From: Paludibacterium paludis
Lineage (GTDB): Bacteria; Pseudomonadota; Gammaproteobacteria; Burkholderiales; Chromobacteriaceae
Length of the DNA stretch: 64,000 bases
Assembly: GCF_018802605.1 (NCBI RefSeq)
Contig: NZ_CP069161.1
Coordinates: 2,232,001 to 2,296,000 of the forward strand
Reading direction: 5' to 3'
Part shown: piece after piece, positions 18,273 through 27,412 of the stretch
Layout: every line of letters starts with the position of its first letter
How positions within the stretch are numbered: the stretch's first letter is position 1
The notes under the pieces: model-generated
Told to the model about the DNA's origin: nothing
The model's database searches: none
What the model saw: the letters and a program-made list of their open reading frames with translations, nothing else
Made by a program: the position numbers and the translations under genes

Positions 18273-18540
18273 GGTGACCGCTCTTGGCCCGTTTTTTCCG
18301 GTCGACAAACGTCCTGCACCGGTTCAACTGCCCGGCAAAGCGGGCGACCGGATTCAGTCTGGGAGTTTTCTTCATTGCTGCCCCTTGCACTAGATCAATA
18401 CTTGGCCGACAAAGTGGCATGGTAGCACGAAAAATCCTTAAATAAGGGTAAACGAACCCCGCCATGATTCGTTACTATTCCGGTGGCCGCCCACCGGCCA
18501 ATTCAAACAAAAAAGCCGTATCCATTCGGGGAACACAAAC

Positions 18541-20052
18541 ATGAAAAAAGACACACTCGAACCACCCCAACTCCACCGTAGCCTGAAAGCACGCCACCTG
18601 ACCATGATCGCCATCGGCGGATCCATCGGCACAGGCCTTTTTCTGGCGTCCGGAGCGACTGTCGCCAGCGCGGGACCGGGCAGCGCCCTGCTCGCCTACG
18701 CGCTGATGGGCATCATGGTCTACTTCCTGATGACCAGCCTTGGCGAAATGGCGGCCTATATGCCCGCCGCCGGCTCCTTCCAGGTCTACGGTTCCCATTT
18801 CGTGGATCCCGCCTTCGGCTTCGCGCTGGGCTGGAACTACTGGTACAACTGGGCCATCACGATCGCCGTGGAACTCGCGGCGGCGGCCATCATCATGCAT
18901 TACTGGTTCCCCTCCGTTCCCGGTGTGATATGGAGCGGCGCGTTCCTCGCCGTGATCCTGTTGCTCAACTGGTTTTCGGTCAAGGGCTTCGGCGAGGCCG
19001 AATTCTGGTTTTCCCTGCTCAAGGTGGTCACCATCATCGCCTTCATCGCGCTGGGCTTGCTGATGATCTTCCAGATCATGGGCGCCCCCATGAAGGAAGG
19101 CCTCGAGCCCGGCCTGCAGGTCTTCAACTACAAGGAAGCGCCATTCGTCGGCGGATTCCCCGCCTATATCGGCGTGACGCTGATCGTCGGCTTCTCCTTC
19201 CAGGGCACCGAACTGATCGGTGTGGCGGCCGGTGAATCGAGCGACCCGGGCAAGACCATCCCCATGGCCACCCGACAAATTTTCTGGCGGATCCTGATGT
19301 TTTACGGTCTGTCGATCCTGATTATCGGCATGCTGCTGCCCTACAACGACCCCTCGCTCCTGCACAATGACGTGAAGGATGTCGGCGAAAGCCCGTTCAC
19401 ACTGGTGTTCCAGCGTTCGGGCCTGGCCTTCGCCGCCGGCATCATGAACGCGGTCATTCTGTCGGCCGTCCTGTCGGCGGGCAACTCGGGCATGTACGCA
19501 TCCACCCGCATGCTTTACACCATGGCATGCAACGGCATGGCGCCCCGCGTATTCTCCCGCCTGTCGCGCAACGGAGTGCCCCGCTACGCGCTGGCCGCCA
19601 CGACGGTGATCGCCGGCTTGTGCTTTTTGTCTTCGCTGTACAGCAATGACCAGGTCTACCTGTGGCTGCTCAACTCCTCGGGCATGACCGGATTCATCGC
19701 CTGGCTCGGCATCGCCATCTGCCATTTCCGTTTCCGCCGCGCCTATGTGCGCCAGGGGCGGGATCTGTCGGTGCTGCGCTACCGGGCCAAATGGTTCCCG
19801 TTCGGTCCGCTTTTCGCTTTCGCATTGTGCCTGGTGGTAATGCTCGGCCAGAATTATATGGCCTTCACCTCCCGCTCCATCGACTGGCACAGCGTGCTCG
19901 CGACCTATATCGGCATACCGCTGTTCCTGGCCCTGTGGCTGGGGTACCGCTGGCGCTTCAAGACGCGGCTCATCCCGCTTGACAAGGTCGACCTCGATCA
20001 CCCGTCCTGCGCGGCGGCGCGCAGCGACCTGAAACTGGACAAGGCGGCCTGA
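18541..20052 (+). CDS. lysP: Lysine-specific permease, APC family
   Basis: Inner-membrane proton/lysine importer. 503 residues with twelve hydrophobic helices. The sequence follows E. coli LysP closely: LKARHLTMIAIGGSIGTGLF at helix 1, GFALGWNYWYNWAITIAVEL, FQGTELIGVAAGES and SAGNSGMYASTRMLY. In E. coli, LysP also senses lysine for CadC, but no cad genes are here. A hairpin CCGGTGG/CCACCGG lies just upstream (about 18480-18497). I see no lysine riboswitch. A terminator follows the stop. Confidence 0.92.
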   Translation: MKKDTLEPPQLHRSLKARHLTMIAIGGSIGTGLFLASGATVASAGPGSALLAYALMGIMVYFLMTSLGEMAAYMPAAGSFQVYGSHFVDPAFGFALGWNYWYNWAITIAVELAAAAIIMHYWFPSVPGVIWSGAFLAVILLLNWFSVKGFGEAEFWFSLLKVVTIIAFIALGLLMIFQIMGAPMKEGLEPGLQVFNYKEAPFVGGFPAYIGVTLIVGFSFQGTELIGVAAGESSDPGKTIPMATRQIFWRILMFYGLSILIIGMLLPYNDPSLLHNDVKDVGESPFTLVFQRSGLAFAAGIMNAVILSAVLSAGNSGMYASTRMLYTMACNGMAPRVFSRLSRNGVPRYALAATTVIAGLCFLSSLYSNDQVYLWLLNSSGMTGFIAWLGIAICHFRFRRAYVRQGRDLSVLRYRAKWFPFGPLFAFALCLVVMLGQNYMAFTSRSIDWHSVLATYIGIPLFLALWLGYRWRFKTRLIPLDKVDLDHPSCAAARSDLKLDKAA

Positions 20053-20067
20053 CCTCCCCTGGCGAAG

Positions 20068-20089
20068 GGCGGCGCATGCCGCCTTTTTT
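20068..20089 (+). terminator. Rho-independent terminator after lysP
   Basis: GGCGGC-GCAT-GCCGCC followed by six T, 16 bases after the lysP stop. Confidence 0.88.
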
Positions 20090-20145
20090 CTTGCGCCGCC
20101 CGCCCTCATCCGGCATCCTAACCGCTCTCCGTCCCCGGAATCGCC

Positions 20146-21036
20146 ATGGGCTATCACGCTGGCTATCTTTGCGCCTCAGTGCGCGACACGTTTTTCGGAT
20201 GCGATTTTCCGTTGCAGGTGTTTTATCCGACCGACACGGAGGAAAGCGAAACGCGGCTTGGACCTTACCGGCTGCCCCTGGCCCGCGATGGCGCGCTGTC
20301 CCTCGGCAGGTTTCCCCTGGCGCTGATATCCCATGGAAGCGGCGGCGCCCCGCTCACGCATCGCGATCTGGCCAGGTATCTGGCACGGCATGGCTGGGTG
20401 GTCGGACTTCCCGAGCATCCGCGCAACAACCGTAACGACAATTCCGGCAACGGCACCCTGGACAACCTGGCCGCGCGCCCCCTGCACCTGGCCGCCGCCA
20501 TCGACTGGTTCGAGCGGGACGGACGGTTCGCGCGTTCCGTCGCGACCCGAGCCACAGCGGTCATCGGACACTCGATGGGCGGCTACGCGGCGCTGGCGCT
20601 GGCCGGTGGCAAACCCCGATCGTTGCGGGAGGAGTCCGGCGATGGACTGGAGCGGGAGGTGGAAGTGGCGAAGGACGCGCGTATCGCGGCGCTGGTATTG
20701 CTGGCGCCGGCCACGGTCTGGTTCAGGGAGAAAGGCGCGCTGGATGGCGTCGATCAACCCATTCTGATGCTGTGCGCCGAGCGGGACGAATGGACCCCGG
20801 CGGAGCACCATGCGCACCGGGTGCTGAGCGGGACAGGGAAAGCCGGCACGGTCGACTACCGGATAGTGCGCGGCGCGGGACACTTCTCGTTTCTCAGTCC
20901 CTTCCCCGCCGAGATGACCCACCCCGGATTCCCTCCCTCGCAGGATCCGGCGGGGTTCGACCGGCTCGCCTATCACTACGAGATGAGGGCCGAAATCCTG
21001 GCCTTCCTGAGCGCCGGGATGCCGCCTCAGGACTGA
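20146..21036 (+). CDS. Alpha/beta hydrolase, dienelactone hydrolase/PAF-AH-like
   Basis: 296 residues, no signal peptide. The nucleophile elbow is GHSMGG with Ser143; an oxyanion-type LISHGSGG lies near residue 60; acid candidates are around LMLCAERDEWTP and the histidine in GAGHFSFL. The order and the N-terminal VFYPTD resemble the predicted dienelactone hydrolase/PAF acetylhydrolase-like group. Substrate unknown. Its last ten bases overlap tail to tail the stop of the minus-strand diguanylate cyclase. The ribosome site is weak. Confidence 0.8.
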   Translation: MGYHAGYLCASVRDTFFGCDFPLQVFYPTDTEESETRLGPYRLPLARDGALSLGRFPLALISHGSGGAPLTHRDLARYLARHGWVVGLPEHPRNNRNDNSGNGTLDNLAARPLHLAAAIDWFERDGRFARSVATRATAVIGHSMGGYAALALAGGKPRSLREESGDGLEREVEVAKDARIAALVLLAPATVWFREKGALDGVDQPILMLCAERDEWTPAEHHAHRVLSGTGKAGTVDYRIVRGAGHFSFLSPFPAEMTHPGFPPSQDPAGFDRLAYHYEMRAEILAFLSAGMPPQD

Positions 21037-22622
21037 GCGCCGGACATCCCCGGCTCCGCCAGAGCCTCGCCGCCATGCACTTCCACGCGGTTGCGACCGC
21101 CATGCTTGGCACGGTAGAGCGCACGGTCGGCGCGTTCCATCAATGAAGCCACCGTATCGCGCCCTTCCATCACCGCCACACCAAAGCTCGCGGTGAACAA
21201 CGGCAGCGGCCCTTCGCCGCCAGCCGCTTCGAAGGCGCCGCGAAGCCGCTCGGCGATGTTCGCGGCCTGATCCGCGCCAGCGCCGGACAGGACGATGCCG
21301 AATTCCTCGCCGCCCAGACGCCCCAGGATATCGTGGTCACGCAACTCATCGCGGGCCAGGTCGACCAGGCGCTTGAGCGTCACATCGCCCGCCGCATGGC
21401 CAAAATGATCATTGATGAATTTGAAATGATCGACATCCATCAGCACCAGGGACAACTCGGCGCCATCCGTGCGGCTCTCGGCGATCGCCTTGTCCAGAGC
21501 CCCGCGGAACGAGCCATGATTCAACGCTCCGGTCAGCGAGTCGGTTCTGGCTTGGTCGCGCAAGCGGTTTTCCAGCTTCTTACGGTCACTGATGTCATAC
21601 AGCCAGAACAGATCCATGGGCCGGCCATCCAGATCGATGCGCCGCGCGCTGAGCAATCCGTAGAAGTAGCCATCGGCTCCGCGGATTTCCGCCTCCATAT
21701 TGCCGACCGTCTCGCCGCGCGCCATGGCGCCGGCAAGTTTGTCCACATCGCCGTCGTGCACCAGGTAATCCTTGAGGGGGCGCATGGAGCGCGCATCGGC
21801 CACACCCACCGCATCCTTCATTCTCGTGTTGAGAAAAACCGTGCGGCCGCCACCGGCTTCCTGTATGGCTACGCCAACAGGACTGGCGGCGAGGATGCGC
21901 TGCAGCAGCTCTTTTTGTTCATGGATCTGCTCCGTACGCTCCTCGACTCGGGCCTCCAGCGTGGCATTCCACTCCTCGAGCTGCCGGTTCAACTGCATTT
22001 CCCGCCGGTTGCGCCGTTGCAGCGCCACAAAAAAGGCCAGCGTCCCCGCGCCGAGCAGTCCCAGCGTGATGGCCAGCGCCTGAAAGGTGCCGCGAATGTC
22101 GCGCCGCTTCTCGTCCGCATCCAGGGATTGCAGCTCATGCACCATCAGAATGAGCTTTTGCAGTCCCGGCCGCATCCGGTCGACATCGGTGGCGATCTGC
22201 GCCAGCACAAGCCCCGAACGCTCGGCATCGGAGGGCATGGCATGGATGGCGGAGGCCCAGCGGTCGACGGTGTCCCTGATGGACAGCATTTCCTGGCGCG
22301 TGCCTTCCGGCCAGGCGAAAGCCAGCTGCATCACCGGCTCGACGCGCGAAGCGAGCAGATCGACCCGCATTTCCAGCCGTCCCCGATCCTGACCTGTCGC
22401 GGAGAAGTCCTTCAGCGCCAGATCGAATTTGTATAACTCCGCCTGCAACTGGAACGGAGGCCAGCCATTGTCGCTGATATCGGGATTCGCCAGTTTCTGG
22501 ACCTGGTCCATGACCCGATAGAACTGCACGGCGGCCAGAACCGCCATCGCGGCGACAAGAATGAGCAGCGCGACATGGCGAAAAGAGCGGGAATCCGCCG
22601 GGACAGTGGGTTTCGCACTCAT
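21027..22622 (-). CDS. Membrane diguanylate cyclase with PAS domain
   Basis: 531 residues. Transmembrane helices near 16-36 and about 175-195 enclose a periplasmic sensing region; a coiled stretch and PAS domain (around 235-360) follow; the GGDEF domain is C-terminal with GGEEF at 437-441, so the enzyme should be active. An RDHD sequence five residues before it matches the RxxD inhibitory site for c-di-GMP feedback. SFGVAV and ADRALYRAKHGGRN complete the family pattern. Its start overlaps by four bases the stop of a small exported protein gene, so the two are translationally coupled. Confidence 0.92.
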   Translation of the reverse strand: MSAKPTVPADSRSFRHVALLILVAAMAVLAAVQFYRVMDQVQKLANPDISDNGWPPFQLQAELYKFDLALKDFSATGQDRGRLEMRVDLLASRVEPVMQLAFAWPEGTRQEMLSIRDTVDRWASAIHAMPSDAERSGLVLAQIATDVDRMRPGLQKLILMVHELQSLDADEKRRDIRGTFQALAITLGLLGAGTLAFFVALQRRNRREMQLNRQLEEWNATLEARVEERTEQIHEQKELLQRILAASPVGVAIQEAGGGRTVFLNTRMKDAVGVADARSMRPLKDYLVHDGDVDKLAGAMARGETVGNMEAEIRGADGYFYGLLSARRIDLDGRPMDLFWLYDISDRKKLENRLRDQARTDSLTGALNHGSFRGALDKAIAESRTDGAELSLVLMDVDHFKFINDHFGHAAGDVTLKRLVDLARDELRDHDILGRLGGEEFGIVLSGAGADQAANIAERLRGAFEAAGGEGPLPLFTASFGVAVMEGRDTVASLMERADRALYRAKHGGRNRVEVHGGEALAEPGMSGAQS

Positions 22623-23083
22623 TGGAAGACAATCTCGCTGACATGCCAGACCGCCCAGTCATGGTAGCGTTGGCGCTGATTGACCGCTTCGTAGCGATCG
22701 AACGGCCAGACCAGAATGACAGGCCCCTTGTCCCTGACGGCGATGGGCCGGCTGTCCATTTGCGTCGCCAGAACCGGCGCGTAACGGCGAATCTCCTCGG
22801 CGGGAATGCTGACCTCGTAATCGTTAAGAGCGCGCACGCGCACATGGCGCGCCATGCGGCCATAGCGGTCGAGCAACGTCGACAGAGGCAAACCGGACCA
22901 GCGATGGGCCGCGGCGGTCCATTGCGTGGCGGTGGTGATCGTCGCCACCCCCAAAGCACGCGCATTCCGCTCATCCAGCAGAATGTGGCCGGTCACCGAC
23001 GGAATCAGTTTTACGGTGAAAGCCGACACGCTCAGCGGCAAACAGAACGCGGCGACCAACAAGGAACGACGTAGGAGATCCAT
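22619..23083 (-). CDS. Exported molybdopterin-oxidoreductase-like small protein
   Basis: 154 residues with a signal peptide (RRSLLVAAFCLPLSVSA). The body, with WSGLPLSTLLDRYGR, VRVRALNDYEVSIPAEEI and GPVILVWPFDRYEAVNQRQ, resembles the sulfite-oxidase/YedY-type molybdopterin-binding fold as found in short periplasmic proteins that lack the cofactor cysteine. It overlaps the diguanylate cyclase start by four bases. The most likely role is a periplasmic partner or ligand-binding subunit of that sensor. This is inference from the pairing. Confidence 0.6.
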   Translation of the reverse strand: MDLLRRSLLVAAFCLPLSVSAFTVKLIPSVTGHILLDERNARALGVATITTATQWTAAAHRWSGLPLSTLLDRYGRMARHVRVRALNDYEVSIPAEEIRRYAPVLATQMDSRPIAVRDKGPVILVWPFDRYEAVNQRQRYHDWAVWHVSEIVFQ

Positions 23084-23219
23084 GCCTCACCCGATAAAGA
23101 ATACCCCGACATTCTAAAATAATATTTCAGTTCTGCCATCATTCTTTGTCGGACAATCCCGGAAACTGGCACATCGACCGGGAATCCGCCCCGGTCGCAT
23201 CACCCGCGATCCGCGCTCA

Positions 23220-23506
23220 GAGCGGCTAACAAAACTTGTCGATAAGTCGTAGACAGATCAATGAGAAAGCCAGCTTGAGCAAAGCGTAATGCGTATCCAA
23301 CCGCCGCTAAAAGCGGATGCGCAACTTCCCGAAGCCAGCAAGCCAAGAATGGGGGCGTTCTACGGCCCAACGGTGGCGCCCCAGTCTCTCACGGCTTTCC
23401 ACTCCGCGACGGGCAATGTGAATCACGGTTCCTCCCCGGCTCAGGTGTTCACGGCAACGGCGGTAGTCGTAGCCTTTGTCAGCATGCAGCTTGCAAGGCT
23501 TTCGCC
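23220..23506 (-). mobile_element. Truncated IS5-family (IS427-like) element, transposase C-terminal end
   Basis: Starts with the terminal repeat GAGCGGCTAACAAAAC preceded by TCA, the TNA target form of the IS427 group. About 285 bases are nearly identical, in the same orientation, to the left end of the element at 25388. The minus strand encodes the last part of a DDE transposase (HADKGYDYRRCREHLSR, RHRWAVERPHSWLAGF). After AAGGCTTTCGCC the match ends and an unrelated transposase fragment begins, so the rest was deleted. Confidence 0.85.
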
Positions 23507-23510
23507 GCGG

Positions 23511-24006
23511 CGCTGGCATCATCAAGGTGGATCTCAAGAGCGAGCTGTTCAGCTACAGTATCGACGAGCAGGCACTCGCCCACGCCCGGTTGATGGATGG
23601 CAAATTACTGCTGGTGACCTACACTCCCGCCCTGGCGCCGGAGCAGGTCATCAAGCGCTATAAATCGCTGGCGGATATCGAGCGCGGCTTCCGTGTTCTC
23701 AAGTCGGAAATCGAGATCGGCCCGGTCCATCACCGGCTACCCGATCGCATCCGCGCGCACGCGCAGATCTGTTTCCTGGCGCTGGTTCTGCACCGGGTCA
23801 TGCGCCAAAGGCTGCACACCAGCCAAAGCGGGCTCTCGCCGGTGCGTACCTTGTCCTTGCTGAAACGCATTCAACATCATCGCGCGACGCTGCCGAGTAG
23901 CCAAACCATTGAGGGACTGTCTTCCATTCCGGATGTGCAGGCCAGAATTCTAACCGCCATGGGGATCGCAAAACCGACAAAAAACGAGCCGCTGACCCTG
24001 TTATAG
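23511..24006 (+). pseudogene. IS1634-type (IS4-related) transposase remnant, C-terminal part
   Basis: About 160 codons read VDLKSELFSYSIDEQALAHA, YKSLADIERGFRVLKSEIE and GPVHHRLPDRIRAHAQ, the C-terminal half of IS1634-family transposases including the catalytic-Glu YREMT-type region. The N-terminal half is missing, replaced by the IS427-like fragment; the frame simply runs on across the junction. It cannot make an active transposase. Confidence 0.85.
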
Positions 24007-24186
24007 GGGCACCCTTGAAAATCTGGTTCATATAAAACAGTTACTTACGCCGTGAACCGTCGAACTCGGGGGGACAGGGCCATTCGCCAGACGGCCGGCC
24101 TTCCGCATGAGCACGGGTCGATAATTGATATCGGCCCGAGCGACAGACCGGCATGATGCGCTTGTTCACGATTCAGAAGGTGCATC

Positions 24187-25326
24187 ATGCCGACCGCCAC
24201 TACAATCGCCAATGCCATCGGCAACAGAATAGCCGCCGGGGAACGACGCTCTTGTCCCGGTTCCACTACTCGCCTTGGCGGAACGGTGACCGGCGTCGGA
24301 ATGGCCTCTCACATTCCGCAGAGACCCGCTGCGCCCGTTGCGATCGCCAATTCGCCAAGACCGTTGCCGGTCGTCATGGCGAGGCCGGGAAATGGCGTGC
24401 GGAGTTCAGGCCAGGCAGCCGTTGCCGGCGAGCCGCGGGCATTGACTCCCTTGCAGGACGCAATACGACACGGTTCTCGCCAGATGATCTTGCGGGAACT
24501 GGATCAAGAGCTGGCTGGCGGCAATGCCAGCATCGACCAGCGCTTGGCCCGCTACGAGGCCGCGCTGGCCTCGGGCAATCGCGACCACATCAAGGCGCTG
24601 GTGTTATTGGGACTGGCGAACGAAAACCGCATTCCCAAGCCTGCCTCAGCGGCAACGGACAAACCCGCCTCTGTCGACAAAAGCCGTCCGTACATCACCA
24701 AGGGCGACGCCAGGATCAACCTGAACGGTCGCGTCACCTTCGAAAACCGCAAAGACCCGATCTATTGCCGGCATCTGAGCCTGGCTTACTTGTCAGGTGT
24801 GCCGCGTGAGAAGTTGAAAGCCTTCTCTTCCGCACAAGGAATTCGCAAACACGCGCCCTATAGTATGGAAGCGATGCATAACGAAGTTATTAATGGCTCA
24901 GCGGAAAATCATCTCATTGTGAACAATAGGCTGAATATATTTTTACAGCATGAATTTTTGGCCATGAAGGAAACCGGGAATGCCATTCGCAAATACATAC
25001 TGAGTTCGCTGGGGCATTCGTTAGGGATGATTTTGGAATGCAAGAAATCGGATTATGTCATTAGAGTTTACGATCCAAACGTGACATCGACAGATATGCG
25101 CGTTCGTGTGCATGCATTGAATGATCTTCCGGAGTCACTTCAGCCATTCTTAAAGTATTATTGGCAGTACTTTAAGACTGAGGATGATCACAGCCTAGCA
25201 TTTCGGCTCAGCGAACAGGGTAGCCCAATGACCAATGTTCGGCGCCACGTGACCATACATTATGGCGAATCGAAGGATAAATTACCTGCAAGTCGTTTGC
25301 TGCTATGGGCCAAAAGTATCATATGA
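24187..25326 (+). CDS. Putative type III effector, ShET2/EspL-like cysteine protease
   Basis: 379 residues. The first 80 are Ser/Thr/Ala/Pro-rich without a signal peptide, as in type III effectors. Residues 170-360 resemble the ShET2 enterotoxin N-terminal region (OspD/EspL family). A candidate triad is Cys194 (IYCRHLSLAYLSG), His277 (SLGHSLGMIL) and Asp296 (IRVYDPNVT). The spacing of 83 and 19 residues is close to Cys47-His131-Asp153 as I recall it for EspL, which degrades RHIM-containing host necroptosis proteins. AGAAGG precedes the ATG by six bases. The second half is clearly more AT-rich than its neighbours and IS fragments flank both sides, so it was probably acquired. No ankyrin repeats follow, unlike EspL. 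No type III apparatus is in the window. Confidence 0.7.
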   Translation: MPTATTIANAIGNRIAAGERRSCPGSTTRLGGTVTGVGMASHIPQRPAAPVAIANSPRPLPVVMARPGNGVRSSGQAAVAGEPRALTPLQDAIRHGSRQMILRELDQELAGGNASIDQRLARYEAALASGNRDHIKALVLLGLANENRIPKPASAATDKPASVDKSRPYITKGDARINLNGRVTFENRKDPIYCRHLSLAYLSGVPREKLKAFSSAQGIRKHAPYSMEAMHNEVINGSAENHLIVNNRLNIFLQHEFLAMKETGNAIRKYILSSLGHSLGMILECKKSDYVIRVYDPNVTSTDMRVRVHALNDLPESLQPFLKYYWQYFKTEDDHSLAFRLSEQGSPMTNVRRHVTIHYGESKDKLPASRLLLWAKSII

Positions 25327-25387
25327 GATATCAGAAGGGGGCGTGACCTCGATCACTCCCGTATCCTTCGGCACGACGAGCGGTTTA

Positions 25388-26215
25388 GAGCGGCTAACAA
25401 AACTTGTCGACAAATCGTAGACAGATCAATGAGAAAGCCAGCTTGAGCAAAGCGTAATGCGTATCCAACCGCCGCTCAAAGCGGATGCGCAACCTCCCGA
25501 AGCCAGCAAGCCAAGAACGGGGGCGTTCTACGGCCCAACGATGGCGACCCAGTCTCTCACGGCTTTCCACTCCGCGACGGGCAATGCGAATCACGGTTCC
25601 TCGCCGGCTCAGGTGTTCACGGCAACGGCGGTGGTCGTAGCCTTTGTCAGCATGCCGCTTGTAAGGCTTTCGCCTGGGCCGCCCTGGCAAACCAGACACG
25701 GCGGAAATGGCATCGACCACAGTTTCGAAGACCATGGAGTCGAGCCGGTTGGCGCCGGTAATGCTCAGCGCCAGTGGTAGACCTCGGCGATCGACGATGA
25801 TGTGCCGTTTACTGCCGCATTTTCCTCGGTCGGTGGGGTTGCCCCCCCCCCCCGGGGCTGGCAACGCCAGCCCCATCAATGCTGGCCCGGCTCCAATCAA
25901 TGTGATCGTGTTGGCGCAGTTGTATCAACAGGGCTAGATGTAGGCGGTCCCAAACGCCTAGCGCTTGCCAATCCCGCTGCCGAAACCCGGCTCTTGCGGA
26001 AGGTCCTCCCAAGGAATGCAGGTGGCGAGGACAAACAAGATGCCGTTGAGAGCGGCAAAATCATCCAGCCGTGGCCACCCGCCCCGGCGGGAGCGAGATG
26101 GCGGAGAGAGTCGCGGCTGCAATGACTTCCAGAGCTTTTGGCTGACGATTTTCCGTTTCACCTTCGCCAGATATGGGCATACGCATCCAGCACCAAGAAG
26201 TTTTCTTAGCGGGTC
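25388..26215 (-). mobile_element. IS5-family (IS427-like) insertion sequence with TTA duplication
   Basis: 828 bases between imperfect terminal repeats GAGCGGCTAACAAAAC and, inverted, GACCCGCTAAGAAAAC (13 of 16 match). TTA stands on both sides (25385-25387 and 26216-26218), fitting the TNA duplication of this group. The right TTA is the stop codon of the adjacent chemoreceptor gene, so insertion fell at the stop without changing the protein. The minus strand carries a transposase in three frames. Confidence 0.88.
25394..26161 (-). pseudogene. IS427-like transposase, frameshifted
   Basis: The N-terminal part (26161 to about 25970) reads WPRLDDFAALNGILFVLATC and stops early after GFGSGIGKR. 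A second frame resumes with DWQALGVWDRLHLALL and HIDWSRASIDGAGVASP, and a third from about 25850 holds the DDE C-terminus (GSKRHIIVDRRGLPLAL, ADKGYDHRRCREHLSR, RHRWAVERPRSWLAGF). The first break seems a small deletion losing the usual residues between GFGSG and RDW. The second lies at a run of 13 G, which could allow slippage. As read, no full-length protein is made. Confidence 0.85.
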
Positions 26216-27316
26216 TTAGCGCGCGGCGCCGCACGGCTGGGCTTCCAGCGCCTCGAGGGCGTCGGTCACGGCATCCGAAGCAGTTTCGAGTCGGGCCAGC
26301 AGATCCCTTGCCTTTTCGTATTCGGCGGACTGGAAGGCTGTCAGCGCCTCCCTGGCGAGCCGGTGCACATCGGCGTGCGGCGCGTCGATGCGGGCAAACG
26401 CCGGATGACCCTGGCACTCCTGATGCCCACGCCCGGCGAAGTACCATTTGCCAAGCCGGCACTGGTGATGATCGACCAGGTCTTCGGGCGCCAGCTCGAT
26501 GAAACCCAGCATGGCCTTGTACACCTGGAGTTTGAAGATGATATGGTCGAATTTGACGGTTTCAACGAAACTCATGTGCGCCGAGGTGCCAATAACGCCG
26601 GCCATTTTCTCGGTGATCGAGCCGAGCGAAGCCATGATGGCGGTCGTTTCGGCCGACTGCTCCTGATAACGCCGCGCCTCTTCGGCCGCCGCGGAGGACT
26701 GCTCGCGCGTACGCTGCGAGGCTTCGTCGATGGCCCCCACCAGCAGGGCGATTTCGCTGGTCGCCTGGGCGGTGCGCTCGGCGAGCTTTCTGACTTCGTC
26801 GGCGACCACGGCGAATCCCCGCCCCTGCTCTCCCGCCCGCGCCGCCTCGATGGCGGCATTGAGCGCCAGCAAGTTGGTTTGATCGGCCACGTCGCGGATC
26901 AGACTGACAAAACGCTGGATCTCCACGGTTTTGCCGGCCAGCTCATTCATGGCGCTGGCGGTGCTCATCTGGTTTTCCGTGACATGCCCGAACGCCGTCA
27001 TCATGACATCCAGCGCCTCCCGGGCCCGCACGATCACCACCGCCGCGTCGGAGGCATGCTCGAACTCATGATCCAGCATCGTCGACATTCCTGCGAAGGA
27101 TTGCCGGAGCGCCTCGGTCGCGCCCAGCGTCGACTGCAAGCCCTCCCGGCAGGCGCTGCGCCGCTGATGAACCCTGGCATCCTCTTCCCTGGCCTGTTCG
27201 GAAGCTTCGGCTCGGGCCCTCCACTCTTCCGATCTGGATTGCCATTCACTCCGTTGAAGTTCCAGTTGCGCAACCTGCGCTTCCAGCTGCGCAATTCGTT
27301 TGCCCGATCCGAACAT
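26216..27316 (-). CDS. Soluble chemoreceptor with C-terminal CZB zinc domain
   Basis: About 366 residues, no membrane segment. A short coiled coil (ten to sixty) leads into a methyl-accepting signalling domain with a fully canonical tip ([20 protein letters not shown] then [17 protein letters not shown]), then a CZB domain with [28 protein letters not shown] and HADVHRLA supplying His and Cys zinc ligands. Cytosolic CZB receptors such as TlpD sense zinc or hypochlorite/redox stress. The start reading [14 protein letters not shown] is preferred; the frame opens eight residues earlier. The TAA stop coincides with the IS target duplication. It is the last gene of the motA-to-CZB run. Confidence 0.9.
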   Translation of the reverse strand: MFGSGKRIAQLEAQVAQLELQRSEWQSRSEEWRARAEASEQAREEDARVHQRRSACREGLQSTLGATEALRQSFAGMSTMLDHEFEHASDAAVVIVRAREALDVMMTAFGHVTENQMSTASAMNELAGKTVEIQRFVSLIRDVADQTNLLALNAAIEAARAGEQGRGFAVVADEVRKLAERTAQATSEIALLVGAIDEASQRTREQSSAAAEEARRYQEQSAETTAIMASLGSITEKMAGVIGTSAHMSFVETVKFDHIIFKLQVYKAMLGFIELAPEDLVDHHQCRLGKWYFAGRGHQECQGHPAFARIDAPHADVHRLAREALTAFQSAEYEKARDLLARLETASDAVTDALEALEAQPCGAAR

Positions 27317-27412
27317 GCCGTCCCTTTCTTTCTCTAGCAAATAATTCAGAAATTATTTTTCAAAGAGATATTGAAAGACAAAGGCATTTCACATCAAGAA
27401 AAGACAGGGCGA

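Noticed and set aside
18385..18398. TTGCACTAGATCAA upstream of lysP as an FNR site
   Set aside because: Only one half-site is good (ATCAA); the other matches three of five bases, and no anaerobic reason for lysP control is evident.
18300..18540. A lysine riboswitch before lysP
   Set aside because: None of the conserved L-box blocks is seen; only a small CCGGTGG/CCACCGG hairpin is present.
23220..26215. A functional composite transposon
   Set aside because: The left IS copy is truncated and has no right end, the right transposase is frameshifted, and no outer target duplication is seen.
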